Source of the DNA: Desulfovibrio sp.
GTDB lineage: Bacteria; Desulfobacterota; Desulfovibrionia; Desulfovibrionales; Desulfovibrionaceae
Direction of reading: 5' to 3'
Length of the DNA: 64,000 nt
NCBI GenBank assembly: GCA_030145055.1
Contig: JAQYWK010000001.1
Location: 186,001 to 250,000, forward strand
In this document: positions 28,682 through 38,041 of the stretch, piece by piece
Layout: the number at the start of each line of letters is the position of its first letter
Numbering within the stretch: the first letter of the stretch is position 1
Program-made: the position numbers and the translations under genes
Notes under the pieces: model-generated
The model's database searches: none
What the model saw: only the letters and a program-made list of their open reading frames with translations
What the model was told of the DNA's origin: nothing

Positions 28682-28739
28682 GTCAACTGTTGACATAACA
28701 ACTATCACTGGAACATGTTAAACGTCAACGATAGTTGTT
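28682..28739. promoter_or_regulatory. Operator dyads upstream of marR
   Basis: Two dyads: GTCAAC-T-GTTGAC (28682-28694), a perfect 6+6 palindrome, and AACAACTATC (28697-28706) repeated inverted as GATAGTTGTT (28730-28739), with another GTCAAC at 28724-28729. They sit directly upstream of the MarR start and probably bind MarR. Confidence 0.7.
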
Positions 28740-28840
28740 AACTTATTTTGCCTTTATGTTGCTTATGCACTTTAAAATTTGTAAGAAGTGCTCAAGAGAA
28801 TTAAATGTTTTTTGATCCCTTAAAATATAGAGCAATATAA

Positions 28841-30004
28841 TTGAATTACCCTGAACCGAAAATATCCCGTAGCAAAGCGATCCTCTCAACCATTGGTAAA
28901 AGCCTTCTTGCGGCTGGTTTAATTTTTTGGCTCATTAAATCTGGCAGCATTAGCTTAGAGTACCTAAGCGTACCCTTTAGCAAGACCCCTGCACTGATTG
29001 CAGGGAGCTTAGCAACTCTCGTTGCCATGTCGCTTGGAGCAATCCGATATAAAGAGTTATTACGAGGCGCGGGATCGCCTCTCGGCTTATTTAGCTGCGT
29101 TAAAATAACCTCAATTATGTATTTCTTTTCACAGTGCGTTCTTGGCCCGGCAAGTGGAGATTTCGCAAGGTACTTCTATACAGTAAAAGAAACTGAAAGA
29201 GGTGCTCATGCCGGAGCCGCTATTCTAGCTGACCGCATTATCGGAACCATGGGCTTAATAGGCTTATGCGGACTTGGGATGATTTTAAACTGGTCACTTG
29301 TTGAATCTTCAAGTGAACTTCGTTCAATCGCGATTCCAATACTTGGACTTCTCTGCGGACTGTGGATGTCTCTTTTTATGGGAGGTATTTCGCTCATTAA
29401 AGGAAGAACTATCTCTCTTTTGCTAGGTATGCCCTTTTATATATTCAGCTTTTATCTCTGTATCGGCGAACAGAGTTCCTTTTTGGCTGAAAAAATTGAA
29501 CCAATTCTTTTTGCAGCATCAACATGCTCGATACTTTCAGCTCTAGTAGCACCAGAATTTTTGGAAAATGGAATCATCTTTAAAAAGCTCTTTAGCAACT
29601 CAAAAATAGGATCACGTATAGGCGAACTAATTTCAGCGCTACTCGTCTATCGTAACTGCCCATTACTATTACTAAAAATTATTCTCATAACAGCAGTTCA
29701 ACACATGCTTTATGTCTTAGCTTTGTTCATTTTTTCGCAAACGCAAAACCTTCCTGCAATACCAACATTTGCTGAAGTTTTTTTTAGCGCGCCATTTTCA
29801 TTTTTAGCAGGAATAATCCCTTCTCCTGCTGCAGGCCTCGGCATTAACGAAGCGGCCTTTGAAACATTGTTATCCTTAGTTTCAAACGGTGCTATAACCG
29901 CAGGAGCGTCTATCTACTTGATGATGAGACTGTGGATGACCCTTTTCAGCTTATTGGGATTACCATTTATACTTCGCAATAAAAGGAAAAAGGTTGCAGG
30001 CTAA
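28841..30004 (+). CDS. YbhN/UPF0104-like integral membrane protein
   Basis: 387 residues with about eight to nine hydrophobic segments. The pattern fits the lysylphosphatidylglycerol-synthase transmembrane/UPF0104 family: GAIRYKELLRGAG near TM2-3, SGDFARYFYTVKETERG and a C-terminal AGIIPSPAAGLGINEAAFETLL. Members are flippase-like or accompany glycosyltransferases. The start used is TTG at 28841; the ribosome-binding site is weak, so the exact start is uncertain. It precedes the NtrC-like gene by 84 bases. Function not known. Confidence 0.75.
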   Translation: MNYPEPKISRSKAILSTIGKSLLAAGLIFWLIKSGSISLEYLSVPFSKTPALIAGSLATLVAMSLGAIRYKELLRGAGSPLGLFSCVKITSIMYFFSQCVLGPASGDFARYFYTVKETERGAHAGAAILADRIIGTMGLIGLCGLGMILNWSLVESSSELRSIAIPILGLLCGLWMSLFMGGISLIKGRTISLLLGMPFYIFSFYLCIGEQSSFLAEKIEPILFAASTCSILSALVAPEFLENGIIFKKLFSNSKIGSRIGELISALLVYRNCPLLLLKIILITAVQHMLYVLALFIFSQTQNLPAIPTFAEVFFSAPFSFLAGIIPSPAAGLGINEAAFETLLSLVSNGAITAGASIYLMMRLWMTLFSLLGLPFILRNKRKKVAG

Positions 30005-30088
30005 AGACTCATATGGTCTGATCTTACTATATATCAAGTATAGATGTTAAATTTATTTATCCAACTTACGAACCAAGAATTATAATAT

Positions 30089-31564
30089 ATGGCTACCATC
30101 CTAATAATTGATGATGATCCACACATTAGTGAATTACTATGCTTACTTGCCGATCACTTAGGGCATAATGGTGAGTCTGCCCTGACACTTAAAGACGGCC
30201 TCGCATTAGCAAGGGAAGAACGTTTTGATGTTGTTTTTCTTGATGTGATTCTTCCTGACGGAAATGGACTTGATGCCCTGCCGGAACTTCAACAGCTGGC
30301 GAACAGTCCCGAGGTTGTTATCATTACCGGCAAAGGCAACGCCATCGGAGCTGAGCTAGCCATTAAATCTGGAGCATGGGATTATATAAGCAAACCAGCT
30401 TCAACCGATCAGTACTTGCTCCATATGCAAAGAGTAATGCAATACAGATCGGAAAAACAAGCCTCACATCCTAAACTCGGCCATCACAATATTGTTGGAC
30501 GTTCAAAAGCCATTACCAGATGTTTGGATCTTGCTGCTAAGGTGGCAGAAAGCCACATTAGCGTGTCGTTATTCGGAGAAACTGGAACAGGGAAAGGACT
30601 ATTTGCAAAAGCGGTTCACGACAACAGCCTAAGAAGAAAAGGACCTTTCATAGCAGTTGACTGCGCGACAATTCCTGAGAACTTAGTTGAAAGCACCCTC
30701 TTTGGCTCTAAAGATCAAACCGTCACGGGGAAAAATTATATCTCGGACGGGCTTATTGCTAAAGCGGATGGGGGAACACTTTTTTTAGATGAAGTTGGCG
30801 AGCTATCTTTAGCTCTTCAGAAATCTTTCTTGAGAGTGCTGCAAGAGCACACGTTTCGTCCAGTAGGATCCCATAACGAAGTTAAAAGTGACTTCAGACT
30901 TGTCACCTCTACGAACCTAGATTTGGATGCATTGGTTAAGACAGGAAGGTTCAGACAGGATCTCCTATACCGCTTGCAAGCCTATACTATAGAACTTCCT
31001 TCACTTAGACAGAGAAGAGAAGATATTCCCGAACTCACAAGATATTTTTTCAACAAGCTCAGTATTGATTCTGAGGCAACGCCGATTTCAATCTCAGACG
31101 ATTTTATGAAATCTCTTGCAGCCCACACATGGCCAGGAAATATTCGTGAACTTTTTAATGTTCTCGAACAAGTTTTTACGAACAACTTAGAGTCCAGTGA
31201 ATTTATTCCAATTCACCTTCCAGTGCGGATCCGCGTTGCAGCCGCACAGCATTCTATGGTCCTGCAACCATTAAACAAAACGTTTTTAACCGTCATTCAG
31301 GGCAATAAGTCTAACAATAAAAAGACATTACCCAAAACGATAGGTCTACCCCGCGCCGAGTTGCTGGATACCAACGAGTTCCCTGAGCTTAAAACATACA
31401 GAGAACAGGTGCTAGAACAGGCCGAGAAATTATATTTGGAAAGCCTTTTTTCGCATTGCAAAGGAAATATAACCCAAGCAGCCAATATTTCAGGCCTTTC
31501 AAATTCACGGGTTTACGCTTTGCTAAAAAAATACAATATAAAGAAAATTTATTTCACACCATAA
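30089..31564 (+). CDS. NtrC-type response regulator with divergent GAFTGA loop
   Basis: 491 residues. Receiver at 1-120 (IIDDDPH, phosphoacceptor Asp52, Lys in YISKPAS), AAA+ domain at about 130-370 with Walker A GETGTGKG (163-170) and Walker B GGTLFLDEVGE, and a Fis-type helix-turn-helix at the C-terminus (GNITQAANISGLSNSRVYALLKKY). In canonical enhancer-binding proteins the sigma54-contacting loop is GAFTGA; here the aligned residues are QTVTGK (210-215). So sigma54 activation is doubtful, though the fold and ATPase motifs are intact; it may work with sigma70 or by another route. A terminator follows. No kinase lies next to it. Confidence 0.9.
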   Translation: MATILIIDDDPHISELLCLLADHLGHNGESALTLKDGLALAREERFDVVFLDVILPDGNGLDALPELQQLANSPEVVIITGKGNAIGAELAIKSGAWDYISKPASTDQYLLHMQRVMQYRSEKQASHPKLGHHNIVGRSKAITRCLDLAAKVAESHISVSLFGETGTGKGLFAKAVHDNSLRRKGPFIAVDCATIPENLVESTLFGSKDQTVTGKNYISDGLIAKADGGTLFLDEVGELSLALQKSFLRVLQEHTFRPVGSHNEVKSDFRLVTSTNLDLDALVKTGRFRQDLLYRLQAYTIELPSLRQRREDIPELTRYFFNKLSIDSEATPISISDDFMKSLAAHTWPGNIRELFNVLEQVFTNNLESSEFIPIHLPVRIRVAAAQHSMVLQPLNKTFLTVIQGNKSNNKKTLPKTIGLPRAELLDTNEFPELKTYREQVLEQAEKLYLESLFSHCKGNITQAANISGLSNSRVYALLKKYNIKKIYFTP

Positions 31565-31585
31565 ACAGACTTCATTCCCAAAAGA

Positions 31586-31625
31586 AAAGATCCTTCAAAG
31601 CATTTGTTCTGAAGGATCTTTTTTA
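31586..31625 (+). terminator. Intrinsic terminator after the NtrC-like gene
   Basis: Stem AAAGATCCTTCA with TGAAGGATCTTT, 11-base loop, then a T-run. It also overlaps the gap to the convergent rex gene. Confidence 0.85.
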
Positions 31626-31653
31626 TGAAATCATTAATTACGAAATGGAATCG

Positions 31654-32283
31654 TTAATCTGCGGAACTGATATTAAATGCTACTGAATAAAAATGGTGCG
31701 TAAAATCAACATACTCAACTGTAACTTCTTTTGGCACTTGAATTCTAGCCTGCGCAAAGTTTACAATCCCCTTAATGCCGCCATCAACAAGATAGTTAGC
31801 GGCTCTCTGAGCTCTTTCAGGAGGAGTGGTGATAATTCCGACCTCTAGACCGAACTCATCTACCCGGCCTTTTAACTGGCGAGTACATACAACTTCTAGA
31901 CCAGAAACTATTTCACCGATTTTATACGGATCACAGTCGAAAGCGGCTCGTATGGAAAAGCCTCTCAATGCAAATTCTTTGTGCCTAAGTAGAGCGCGAC
32001 CAAGGTTACCAACACCGACTAAAGCGCAGCCCCAGACCCGATCAACACCAAGTGAATGTTTGATGGATGAAATCAGCTCGTGAACGTAGTAACCTACGCC
32101 ACGCACACCGAATTCTCCGAAATATGCTAGATCTTTTCGTATTTGAGAAGGGTTCACGGAACAGGCGCGAGCAAGTTTTTCTGAAGAAATGACTTCAACA
32201 CCGTCACGTTTTAATCCACTAAGAACTTGGATGTAAACTGCGAGGCGCTTAATAGTAGCTTTAGGGATATTCTGGGTTTTCAC
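31654..32283 (-). CDS. rex: Redox-sensing transcriptional repressor Rex
   Basis: 209 residues. N-terminal winged helix (about 1-80; VNPSQIRKDLAYFGEFGVRGVGY is the Rex DNA-recognition signature) and Rossmann NAD(H)-binding domain (about 85-209) with ALVGVGNLGRALL. Rex senses NADH/NAD+ and represses energy-metabolism genes. It lies downstream of the F0 ATP synthase operon on the same strand, a neighbourhood known from Desulfovibrio. Its ~345-base upstream gap and the terminator after atpE suggest its own promoter. Confidence 0.96.
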   Translation of the reverse strand: MKTQNIPKATIKRLAVYIQVLSGLKRDGVEVISSEKLARACSVNPSQIRKDLAYFGEFGVRGVGYYVHELISSIKHSLGVDRVWGCALVGVGNLGRALLRHKEFALRGFSIRAAFDCDPYKIGEIVSGLEVVCTRQLKGRVDEFGLEVGIITTPPERAQRAANYLVDGGIKGIVNFAQARIQVPKEVTVEYVDFTHHFYSVAFNISSAD

Positions 32284-32628
32284 GATATGTACCTGTTTTC
32301 CATGTCCCGCCCAGCCATGAAAAATAAAAGATTGGAAGTAAAAGCGCTAACAACGACCGCTGAGAAACAGTTTCTGAAAGACTGAATATAGTGAGTTAAC
32401 TTATAAGTCAAATTACACAATCATCCAGAATTCCATCAAAAAAACTTATGCATCAAAACAAGCTATAGTTAGTACCCCAAAATTTATCCCATAAATTCCG
32501 TATCTATATTTTGCTTGTAATCTGCTTTACTTCTTCTCACATACGTAAATGTATGTGAAAAAATGAACAATTAATGAGAAAAAAAGGAGGTCCGAAGACC
32601 TCCTTTAAATATTTCCAAATCCTAAAAA
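32284..32628. other. Intergenic region upstream of rex
   Basis: 345 bases. It contains the atpE terminator (32579-32606) and a dyad, TCACATAC (32537-32544) and GTATGTGA (32551-32558), that could be an operator. The remainder is AT-rich; the rex promoter must lie here. Confidence 0.5.
32579..32606 (-). terminator. Intrinsic terminator after atpE
   Basis: Stem AAAGGAGGTC/GACCTCCTTT with a CGAA loop (32583-32606). On the minus strand it is followed by a T-run. It ends the F0 operon. Confidence 0.92.
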
Positions 32629-32982
<354 letters not shown>

Positions 32983-33029
32983 TTAAGTAGTCGTTAGACC
33001 ATTTCCCCAATATAAGTGCTCACTAATTT

Positions 33030-33716
33030 CTAATGAGCGTGTTCCAGAGAGCCCTTCAAGTAAATCATGGTAAGCATGAAGAAGATGAATGCCTGGATTA
33101 CCTTAGCGAGCATGAACAAGAAGTACATGGGCAAGGTAGAGAAAACAGGAGCAAGCATGAATAAGAGCACGAGAACAATTTCTTCACCGCGGATGTTACC
33201 GAACAAACGTAGAGTAAGTGAAAGCGGACGAGAAATGTGCGAAACTATCTCGATGATAAACATCAGAGGAGCAAGCGCTGGAACCGGCCCAAAGAAATGC
33301 TTGATGTATCCAGCACCGTGCTGCTTGATACCAATGTAGTTGTAGTAAAGGAAAGTACAAACAGCCATTGCCGCATTGGTGTTGATGTTCGCTGTAGGAG
33401 CATCACAACCTGGAACAAGGCCTAAAAGGTTCATAACAAGAATGTATACAAACAAAGTACACATGAAAGGAAATACTGTGCGTCCACCCTCACCGATGTT
33501 CGCAACAACAAAGTCTTCAAGTCCGCCGACAATTATCTCGACTAGATTTTGAAGCCCCCCCGGAACCAGACTAAGTTTTCTGGAAACGAGAAATCCGATA
33601 GTAAACAGAATAAGCATTGCTACCCATGTATACCATACATGGATGGGAATGTGAGTTCCCAAAGCATTGTTCAACTCTGTCATAAAAATTAATGGATGTG
33701 GTAATCCTGCAGCCAT
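33030..33716 (-). CDS. atpB: ATP synthase F0 subunit a
   Basis: 228 residues. Multi-helix membrane protein with the essential Arg in SLTLRLFGNIRGEE and the conserved helix-5 region. It forms the ion half-channels beside the c ring. Start placed at 33716, six bases after the atpI stop and with AGGAGG about 12 bases upstream; a longer reading would enter atpI. It precedes atpE by 77 bases. Confidence 0.96.
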   Translation of the reverse strand: MAAGLPHPLIFMTELNNALGTHIPIHVWYTWVAMLILFTIGFLVSRKLSLVPGGLQNLVEIIVGGLEDFVVANIGEGGRTVFPFMCTLFVYILVMNLLGLVPGCDAPTANINTNAAMAVCTFLYYNYIGIKQHGAGYIKHFFGPVPALAPLMFIIEIVSHISRPLSLTLRLFGNIRGEEIVLVLLFMLAPVFSTLPMYFLFMLAKVIQAFIFFMLTMIYLKGSLEHAH

Positions 33717-33721
33717 GATCC

Positions 33722-34141
33722 TTATGCCTCCTTCGCTTTTTGCCGAAATCCGGCAACGCCCCAAAATATTGCATTCACCACTACGGTACTAAGCCCGGCC
33801 AAAAGCGCAGCGATTGAACACTGCCCCCAAACAATAAGTCCGTATATGACCAGCCCGGATAATAACATCCGACCGTAGAAACGAATCAGCAGGGAAACAA
33901 CAGCCCCCCTGCGCATATACGCCAGATGCTGACCAAATTTAGCCAGCGACCAGAAATTGAACGTAGCCAGAACCGCTCCGGCTGCCAAAGCCAGTGCCCA
34001 TGGGGCAAACCCGAAGGCTATAGCAGCGAAAAGACATGTTCCTGTAACAAGGTACAGCTGATTGCGTACCAAATTACGTACGTCCGGATGAGTAAAGCCT
34101 CGCCTGTGGAGGAATGATTCAACCTTCTTATTAATCGTCAT
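33722..34141 (-). CDS. atpI: ATP synthase-associated protein AtpI
   Basis: 139 residues with four TM segments (LYLVTGTCLFAAIAFGFAPW, ALALAAGAVLATFNFW, LLSGLVIYGLIVW, LLAGLSTVVVNAIFW). This is the AtpI/subunit I pattern, thought to help assemble the c ring or import Mg2+. The longer open frame to 34480 is not used: the ATG at 34141 overlaps the atpZ stop by 11 bases. It is directly followed by atpB. Confidence 0.85.
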   Translation of the reverse strand: MTINKKVESFLHRRGFTHPDVRNLVRNQLYLVTGTCLFAAIAFGFAPWALALAAGAVLATFNFWSLAKFGQHLAYMRRGAVVSLLIRFYGRMLLSGLVIYGLIVWGQCSIAALLAGLSTVVVNAIFWGVAGFRQKAKEA

Positions 34142-34388
34142 TGTTAACTCCAGGACCTTTCCCCTGATCCTTTCGTTGGATTTTTTGCACCTCATCAAAC
34201 ACATTCTTGAATCCTGCGCCAATCCCAACGAGCAAGAAAATAAGAAGAAACCAAGGCTTCGTTCCCAACCATTTATCGAGATACCACCCGATAGCCATCC
34301 CAACAAAAGTAGAACAAACAAGATGAGTTCCGATTGTCGCGGCATTGCCGAGAAGATCAATAGCCTCTTTGTTTCCTTTAAAAAACAC
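34131..34388 (-). CDS. atpZ: AtpZ-like F0 accessory protein
   Basis: 85 residues with two TM segments (IGTHLVCSTFVGMAIGWYL and PWFLLIFLLVGIGAGFKNVF), the AtpZ/AtpI family hallmark. AtpZ forms a membrane complex with AtpI for cation supply or c-ring assembly. Start is GTG at 34388. It is the first gene of the F0 operon (atpZ-atpI-atpB-atpE), and the promoter should lie in 34389-34500. Confidence 0.85.
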   Translation of the reverse strand: MFFKGNKEAIDLLGNAATIGTHLVCSTFVGMAIGWYLDKWLGTKPWFLLIFLLVGIGAGFKNVFDEVQKIQRKDQGKGPGVNNDD

Positions 34389-34770
34389 TTATGCCTACTT
34401 TTTTCCAAAACTTGAGATGTATTGTGATCACAAACAAACATTGCGCAAACCTTCACAAGTGAAAATTGACTAGCACACACATTTGACTAGAGTCAACGAA
34501 TTCTTTGTCAGAACTGCTATTTTTTAAAATAATTTTTAACTGTAATAATTAAGGTTTTGCCCGCCAAACCGACCATTTATACGACGAGCTCTTAAAGCAG
34601 CGCACATTAATGTGCTTAGTTCCTTGACATTTTTTCGGAGATTCCGTTTTAGCCTTGTCTAAAATTTCACATACTATCCAATCAAGCCAAGTGACAATTC
34701 TCCCGTAACCAAGTAAACGTATTTATATGAGCTCTTGCTCAAGATATGAACATAAAGGAAAAATATAAAT
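34389..34770. other. Divergent promoter region of atpZ and the LonB gene
   Basis: 382 bases. A perfect-armed palindrome TTGACT-AG-AGTCAA lies at 34483-34496 and a shorter TTCAC-AA-GTGAA at 34452-34463, both upstream of the atp operon. On the plus strand TTGACA (34625-34630), 17 bases, TTTTAG (34648-34653) could be a promoter for the protease. These are weak calls. Confidence 0.35.
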
Positions 34771-37185
34771 ATGACTGCAAAACAACTATCCCCTTCCAAG
34801 CTTAGATCTAAACTGGATCCTTCAAAAATTCAGTTCGAAGATAGCTCTGCAATATCCACAAGTACCGGTGCGTATGATCCCTTTCAGCCCAGAGCCTTAC
34901 AAGCTTTCCGCATGGCACTCGCCATATCCGGAAGTTGTCACAACGTGTATCTTTCGGGTGAATCAAATCTTGGCCGGAGTTATTTCGCGCGTGAATATTT
35001 CGAATTGAGAGCTGCAAAACAGCCTGTCCCACCAGATCAGCTTTATCTGCACAATTTTTCAGATCAAGAGAAACCACTCGCGATGTCATTGCCGACAGGC
35101 AAAGGAAAGGAGTTCAAAACCGCATTATCTGATGCCGTTTCGAATATTAAAGAGAAACTTCCTTCGTGGTTTGAGCGCGAGCCTCACCTCAAAGCGCATG
35201 AACGCATATCCCGCACCTTCCAAGATGAACGTGATGATTTGTTTTCAGACATGGAAGAGCTAGCGAAAGACAATGGATTTAACCTTGAAGTAGATGATCA
35301 CGAAGGACTCACTTTAATTCCGCTTATTGAAGGTAGAATTCTAAGTGATGAAGAATTCGAGCGCCTCGATCCCGATTTACGCAAAACGCTTCGTAATTCA
35401 GCAGATGACCTACTCGCAGAAGTCACTACAATCCTACGTCAAATAAGCAAAAGCGAAGAAGGATTCCGCAAAGATGAGCGTAAACTTCATCAGGATTCCG
35501 CCAAAGAGCTTTTAGAAGATTTGCTTGCAGACCTTCATAAAGGTTTCGACCAATTCGAAAAAATTAAAGATTACTTGAAGGCAGCTGAAGAAGAACTACT
35601 CGATAATATTGACCTTTTCATGGCGAAAGAAGCCGCCCCTGTGGTGCTCCCTGCTGGGCTTCATATCCCAGAATCATCTCCGACGGATGAACTGTTCGCC
35701 CGTTTTGAAGTAAACCTGCTGGTCGACAACAGTGAAACTAAAGGTGCACCAGTAGTTATTGCAGACCACCCCACAGCGTTCAATCTACTAGGAAGCATCG
35801 ACCGCGAATCAGAAATGGGGGCTTTGTACACCGATTTCACATTAATTCGCGCAGGAGCCATTCATAAGGCAAATCACGGTTACCTTATCATGTACGCTGA
35901 AGATATCCTTACCACCCCTTCATCATGGGAAGGGCTGCTAAGAGCATTACGCACAGGCCAGGCCAAGATCGAAGATCCGGGCGATGGCGAACAGATCAGA
36001 ACCAAAACACTCGAGCCGGAACCAATTCCGCTAGAGATTACCGTTATTCTGATTGGCTCCGAAGAAACATACGAACTTTTGCTCTATAATGACGAAAGAT
36101 TCGGTAAATATTTCAAATTGAAAGCCCACATGCAGATGACCGCTGAGCGAAACGCTGCGAATATCCGCCGTTTTGTAGAAGTCCTCGGAAAAGTTATTCA
36201 GGACACGGAGCTTCTTCCCTTCGGCAGAGAATCACTTGCCGGAATTGTGGACTACTCCAGCAGGATCGCGGAAGATCAAAAAAGGCTTTCACTGCGAATT
36301 CCGTTCATGAAAGAGATGATGGTAGAAGCTTCTGCCCTTGCCCGTCTAGACGGCAAGAAATCAGTTGATCTGACCTCTCTAGATGAAGCTATCGCCATGC
36401 GCGATTACCGCTCCAATCTTTATGAAGATGAATTCATGACCGAATATGACCGAGAAGTTATCAAAGTTGCAACATCAGGTGAGGCCGTTGGTAGAGCCAA
36501 CGGATTGTCTGTCACCATGTTTGGTGATTATGAATTCGGCCTGCCACACCAGATCGCATGTACTGTCGGTGTAGGACATGGCGGAATTCTTGACCTTGAG
36601 CGTGAAGCCCGCATGGGTGGCCCTATCCATACGAAAGGTATGATGATCATTAAAAGTTACCTTGTCGGACTTTTTGCTCAGAATAAGCCCATTGTAATGA
36701 CTGGTAGCCTCTGTTTCGAGCAGAGCTACGCAGGCATTGAAGGTGATTCTGCTTCAGGGGCAGAGCTGGCAACACTGCTTTCCGCACTTTCTGGTGTTCC
36801 AATCCAATTCAAATACGCCTTAACTGGAGCAGTAAGCCAATCTGGATCGATCATGGCTGTCGGTGGTGTTAACCGTAAAATCGAAGGATTTTATGAAGTT
36901 TGTCGCCGCAGAGGTTTAAACGGTGAGCAGGGTGTACTAATTCCTGCCGATAATGTTGTGAACCTGATGCTCAGACATGAAGTGGTTGAAGCTGTGGAGC
37001 AAGGCAAATTCCACATTTACCCAATTAAGACCATTGAAGAAGCGCTTTCAATTCTGACGGGCGTAAAAATCGGTAAAATTAATGGAAGCAGAAAATTCCC
37101 CTTGGGATCGCTCTACCGTAAAGCCGATGACAGACTCGCAGAGCTGGCTGAAATTGCCCGCGTTTCTGAATGTAGAAATATATAA
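34771..37185 (+). CDS. LonB-like ATP-dependent protease (AAA_32/Lon S16)
   Basis: 804 residues. N-terminal AAA_32-type region with a degenerate Walker A: GESNLGRS, Arg69 where Lys is usual; a long helical coiled section (about 120-280); and a C-terminal Lon proteolytic domain (about 560-770) with the Ser660-Lys703 dyad (EGDSASGAEL and GGVNRKIEGF). The family (YcbZ/LonB-type, cytoplasmic) is widely present in Deltaproteobacteria. Whether ATP is hydrolysed is uncertain from the Arg substitution. AAAGGA precedes the ATG. A 256-aa gene follows 25 bases downstream. Confidence 0.93.
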   Translation: MTAKQLSPSKLRSKLDPSKIQFEDSSAISTSTGAYDPFQPRALQAFRMALAISGSCHNVYLSGESNLGRSYFAREYFELRAAKQPVPPDQLYLHNFSDQEKPLAMSLPTGKGKEFKTALSDAVSNIKEKLPSWFEREPHLKAHERISRTFQDERDDLFSDMEELAKDNGFNLEVDDHEGLTLIPLIEGRILSDEEFERLDPDLRKTLRNSADDLLAEVTTILRQISKSEEGFRKDERKLHQDSAKELLEDLLADLHKGFDQFEKIKDYLKAAEEELLDNIDLFMAKEAAPVVLPAGLHIPESSPTDELFARFEVNLLVDNSETKGAPVVIADHPTAFNLLGSIDRESEMGALYTDFTLIRAGAIHKANHGYLIMYAEDILTTPSSWEGLLRALRTGQAKIEDPGDGEQIRTKTLEPEPIPLEITVILIGSEETYELLLYNDERFGKYFKLKAHMQMTAERNAANIRRFVEVLGKVIQDTELLPFGRESLAGIVDYSSRIAEDQKRLSLRIPFMKEMMVEASALARLDGKKSVDLTSLDEAIAMRDYRSNLYEDEFMTEYDREVIKVATSGEAVGRANGLSVTMFGDYEFGLPHQIACTVGVGHGGILDLEREARMGGPIHTKGMMIIKSYLVGLFAQNKPIVMTGSLCFEQSYAGIEGDSASGAELATLLSALSGVPIQFKYALTGAVSQSGSIMAVGGVNRKIEGFYEVCRRRGLNGEQGVLIPADNVVNLMLRHEVVEAVEQGKFHIYPIKTIEEALSILTGVKIGKINGSRKFPLGSLYRKADDRLAELAEIARVSECRNI

Positions 37186-37210
37186 ATATTTAACAGAATA
37201 GGAATACGCT

Positions 37211-37981
37211 ATGTCCAAATCATGGATACAGGCGAAAATGCCGGAATTTATCCGCGACACATTCAGAGACTTCTGCCTTGCCGGAAGCGCTCTTGAGGAA
37301 CAGTTCGAGACTTTCGACCGGGAACGCAGCGTCAGCTTTGAAATTCTGAACGACCTGATAGGCACAGCCATGAACAAAGGGCTGCTCTGGAGACTCAAGG
37401 ATACCGCTCACCTACTTTTTCAGAATACTCCCGGTGATCCGTTATCCGGTAGATTTCTTGATTGGGGGCTGGGATATATATTTCATGAAGCATATAAACT
37501 AAGAGAAGACGCATACCAGAACTTAAACTACGCCCCCCTTTTTTCCAACCTGCGGGGTAAAGATATAGCTCTGCCTGAATCCTCAATCGGTCAAGATTTT
37601 GTTCAAGTCGTGGAACAAACCGAAGAAAGTATGGAACGTGAAATAAGCCGAATCAGGTTTATCATGTCCAGATGCAGAAAACTTTTACCTTTATTTTTAA
37701 AAGATCATAAAGAAAATACTCTATTAGGTCGTCTTATTTACTCACAGAATCATCTTATCCGGGAAGTTTTCCGCGATGAATACGATTTTTTGATTGACAC
37801 AATATACGCGGAAGAACCTGAAATGCTTTATGTTTTTGCCTCAACGAGCCTCAGAAAGGGTGGATGGATGGCAAAAGCTATCGAGGCAACTAATCAAGCA
37901 TACAAACTGAACCCTAAAAATCCTAGGGTGTTGCAAGAAAAAGAAATAGTTGATAACTGGTCAAAAAGAGTTAAAGTATAA
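37211..37981 (+). CDS. Hypothetical protein next to the LonB protease
   Basis: 256 residues, largely helical, soluble, no signal peptide (MSKSWIQAKMPEFIRDTFRD at the start). The C-terminal 60 residues look like a TPR pair (MAKAIEATNQAYKLNPKNPRVLQEKEIV). The start has an AGGAA site and lies 25 bases after the protease stop, so both are probably one transcript; it might be an adaptor or a substrate, but this is only context. Not a family I recognise. Confidence 0.65.
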   Translation: MSKSWIQAKMPEFIRDTFRDFCLAGSALEEQFETFDRERSVSFEILNDLIGTAMNKGLLWRLKDTAHLLFQNTPGDPLSGRFLDWGLGYIFHEAYKLREDAYQNLNYAPLFSNLRGKDIALPESSIGQDFVQVVEQTEESMEREISRIRFIMSRCRKLLPLFLKDHKENTLLGRLIYSQNHLIREVFRDEYDFLIDTIYAEEPEMLYVFASTSLRKGGWMAKAIEATNQAYKLNPKNPRVLQEKEIVDNWSKRVKV

Positions 37982-38041
37982 CTTATTGAATTCAATTGGG
38001 TACCCCGTTCAAATTTCTTTTACTGTAGAGGAGGCCTCTAA

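Noticed and set aside
32537-32558. TCACATAC-N6-GTATGTGA as a Rex operator
   Set aside because: It lacks TTGTGAA half-sites; it may still be an operator for another factor.
33722-34480. A 252-residue AtpI reading frame starting at 34480
   Set aside because: Its first half overlaps atpZ in another frame; family similarity and coupling place the start at 34141.
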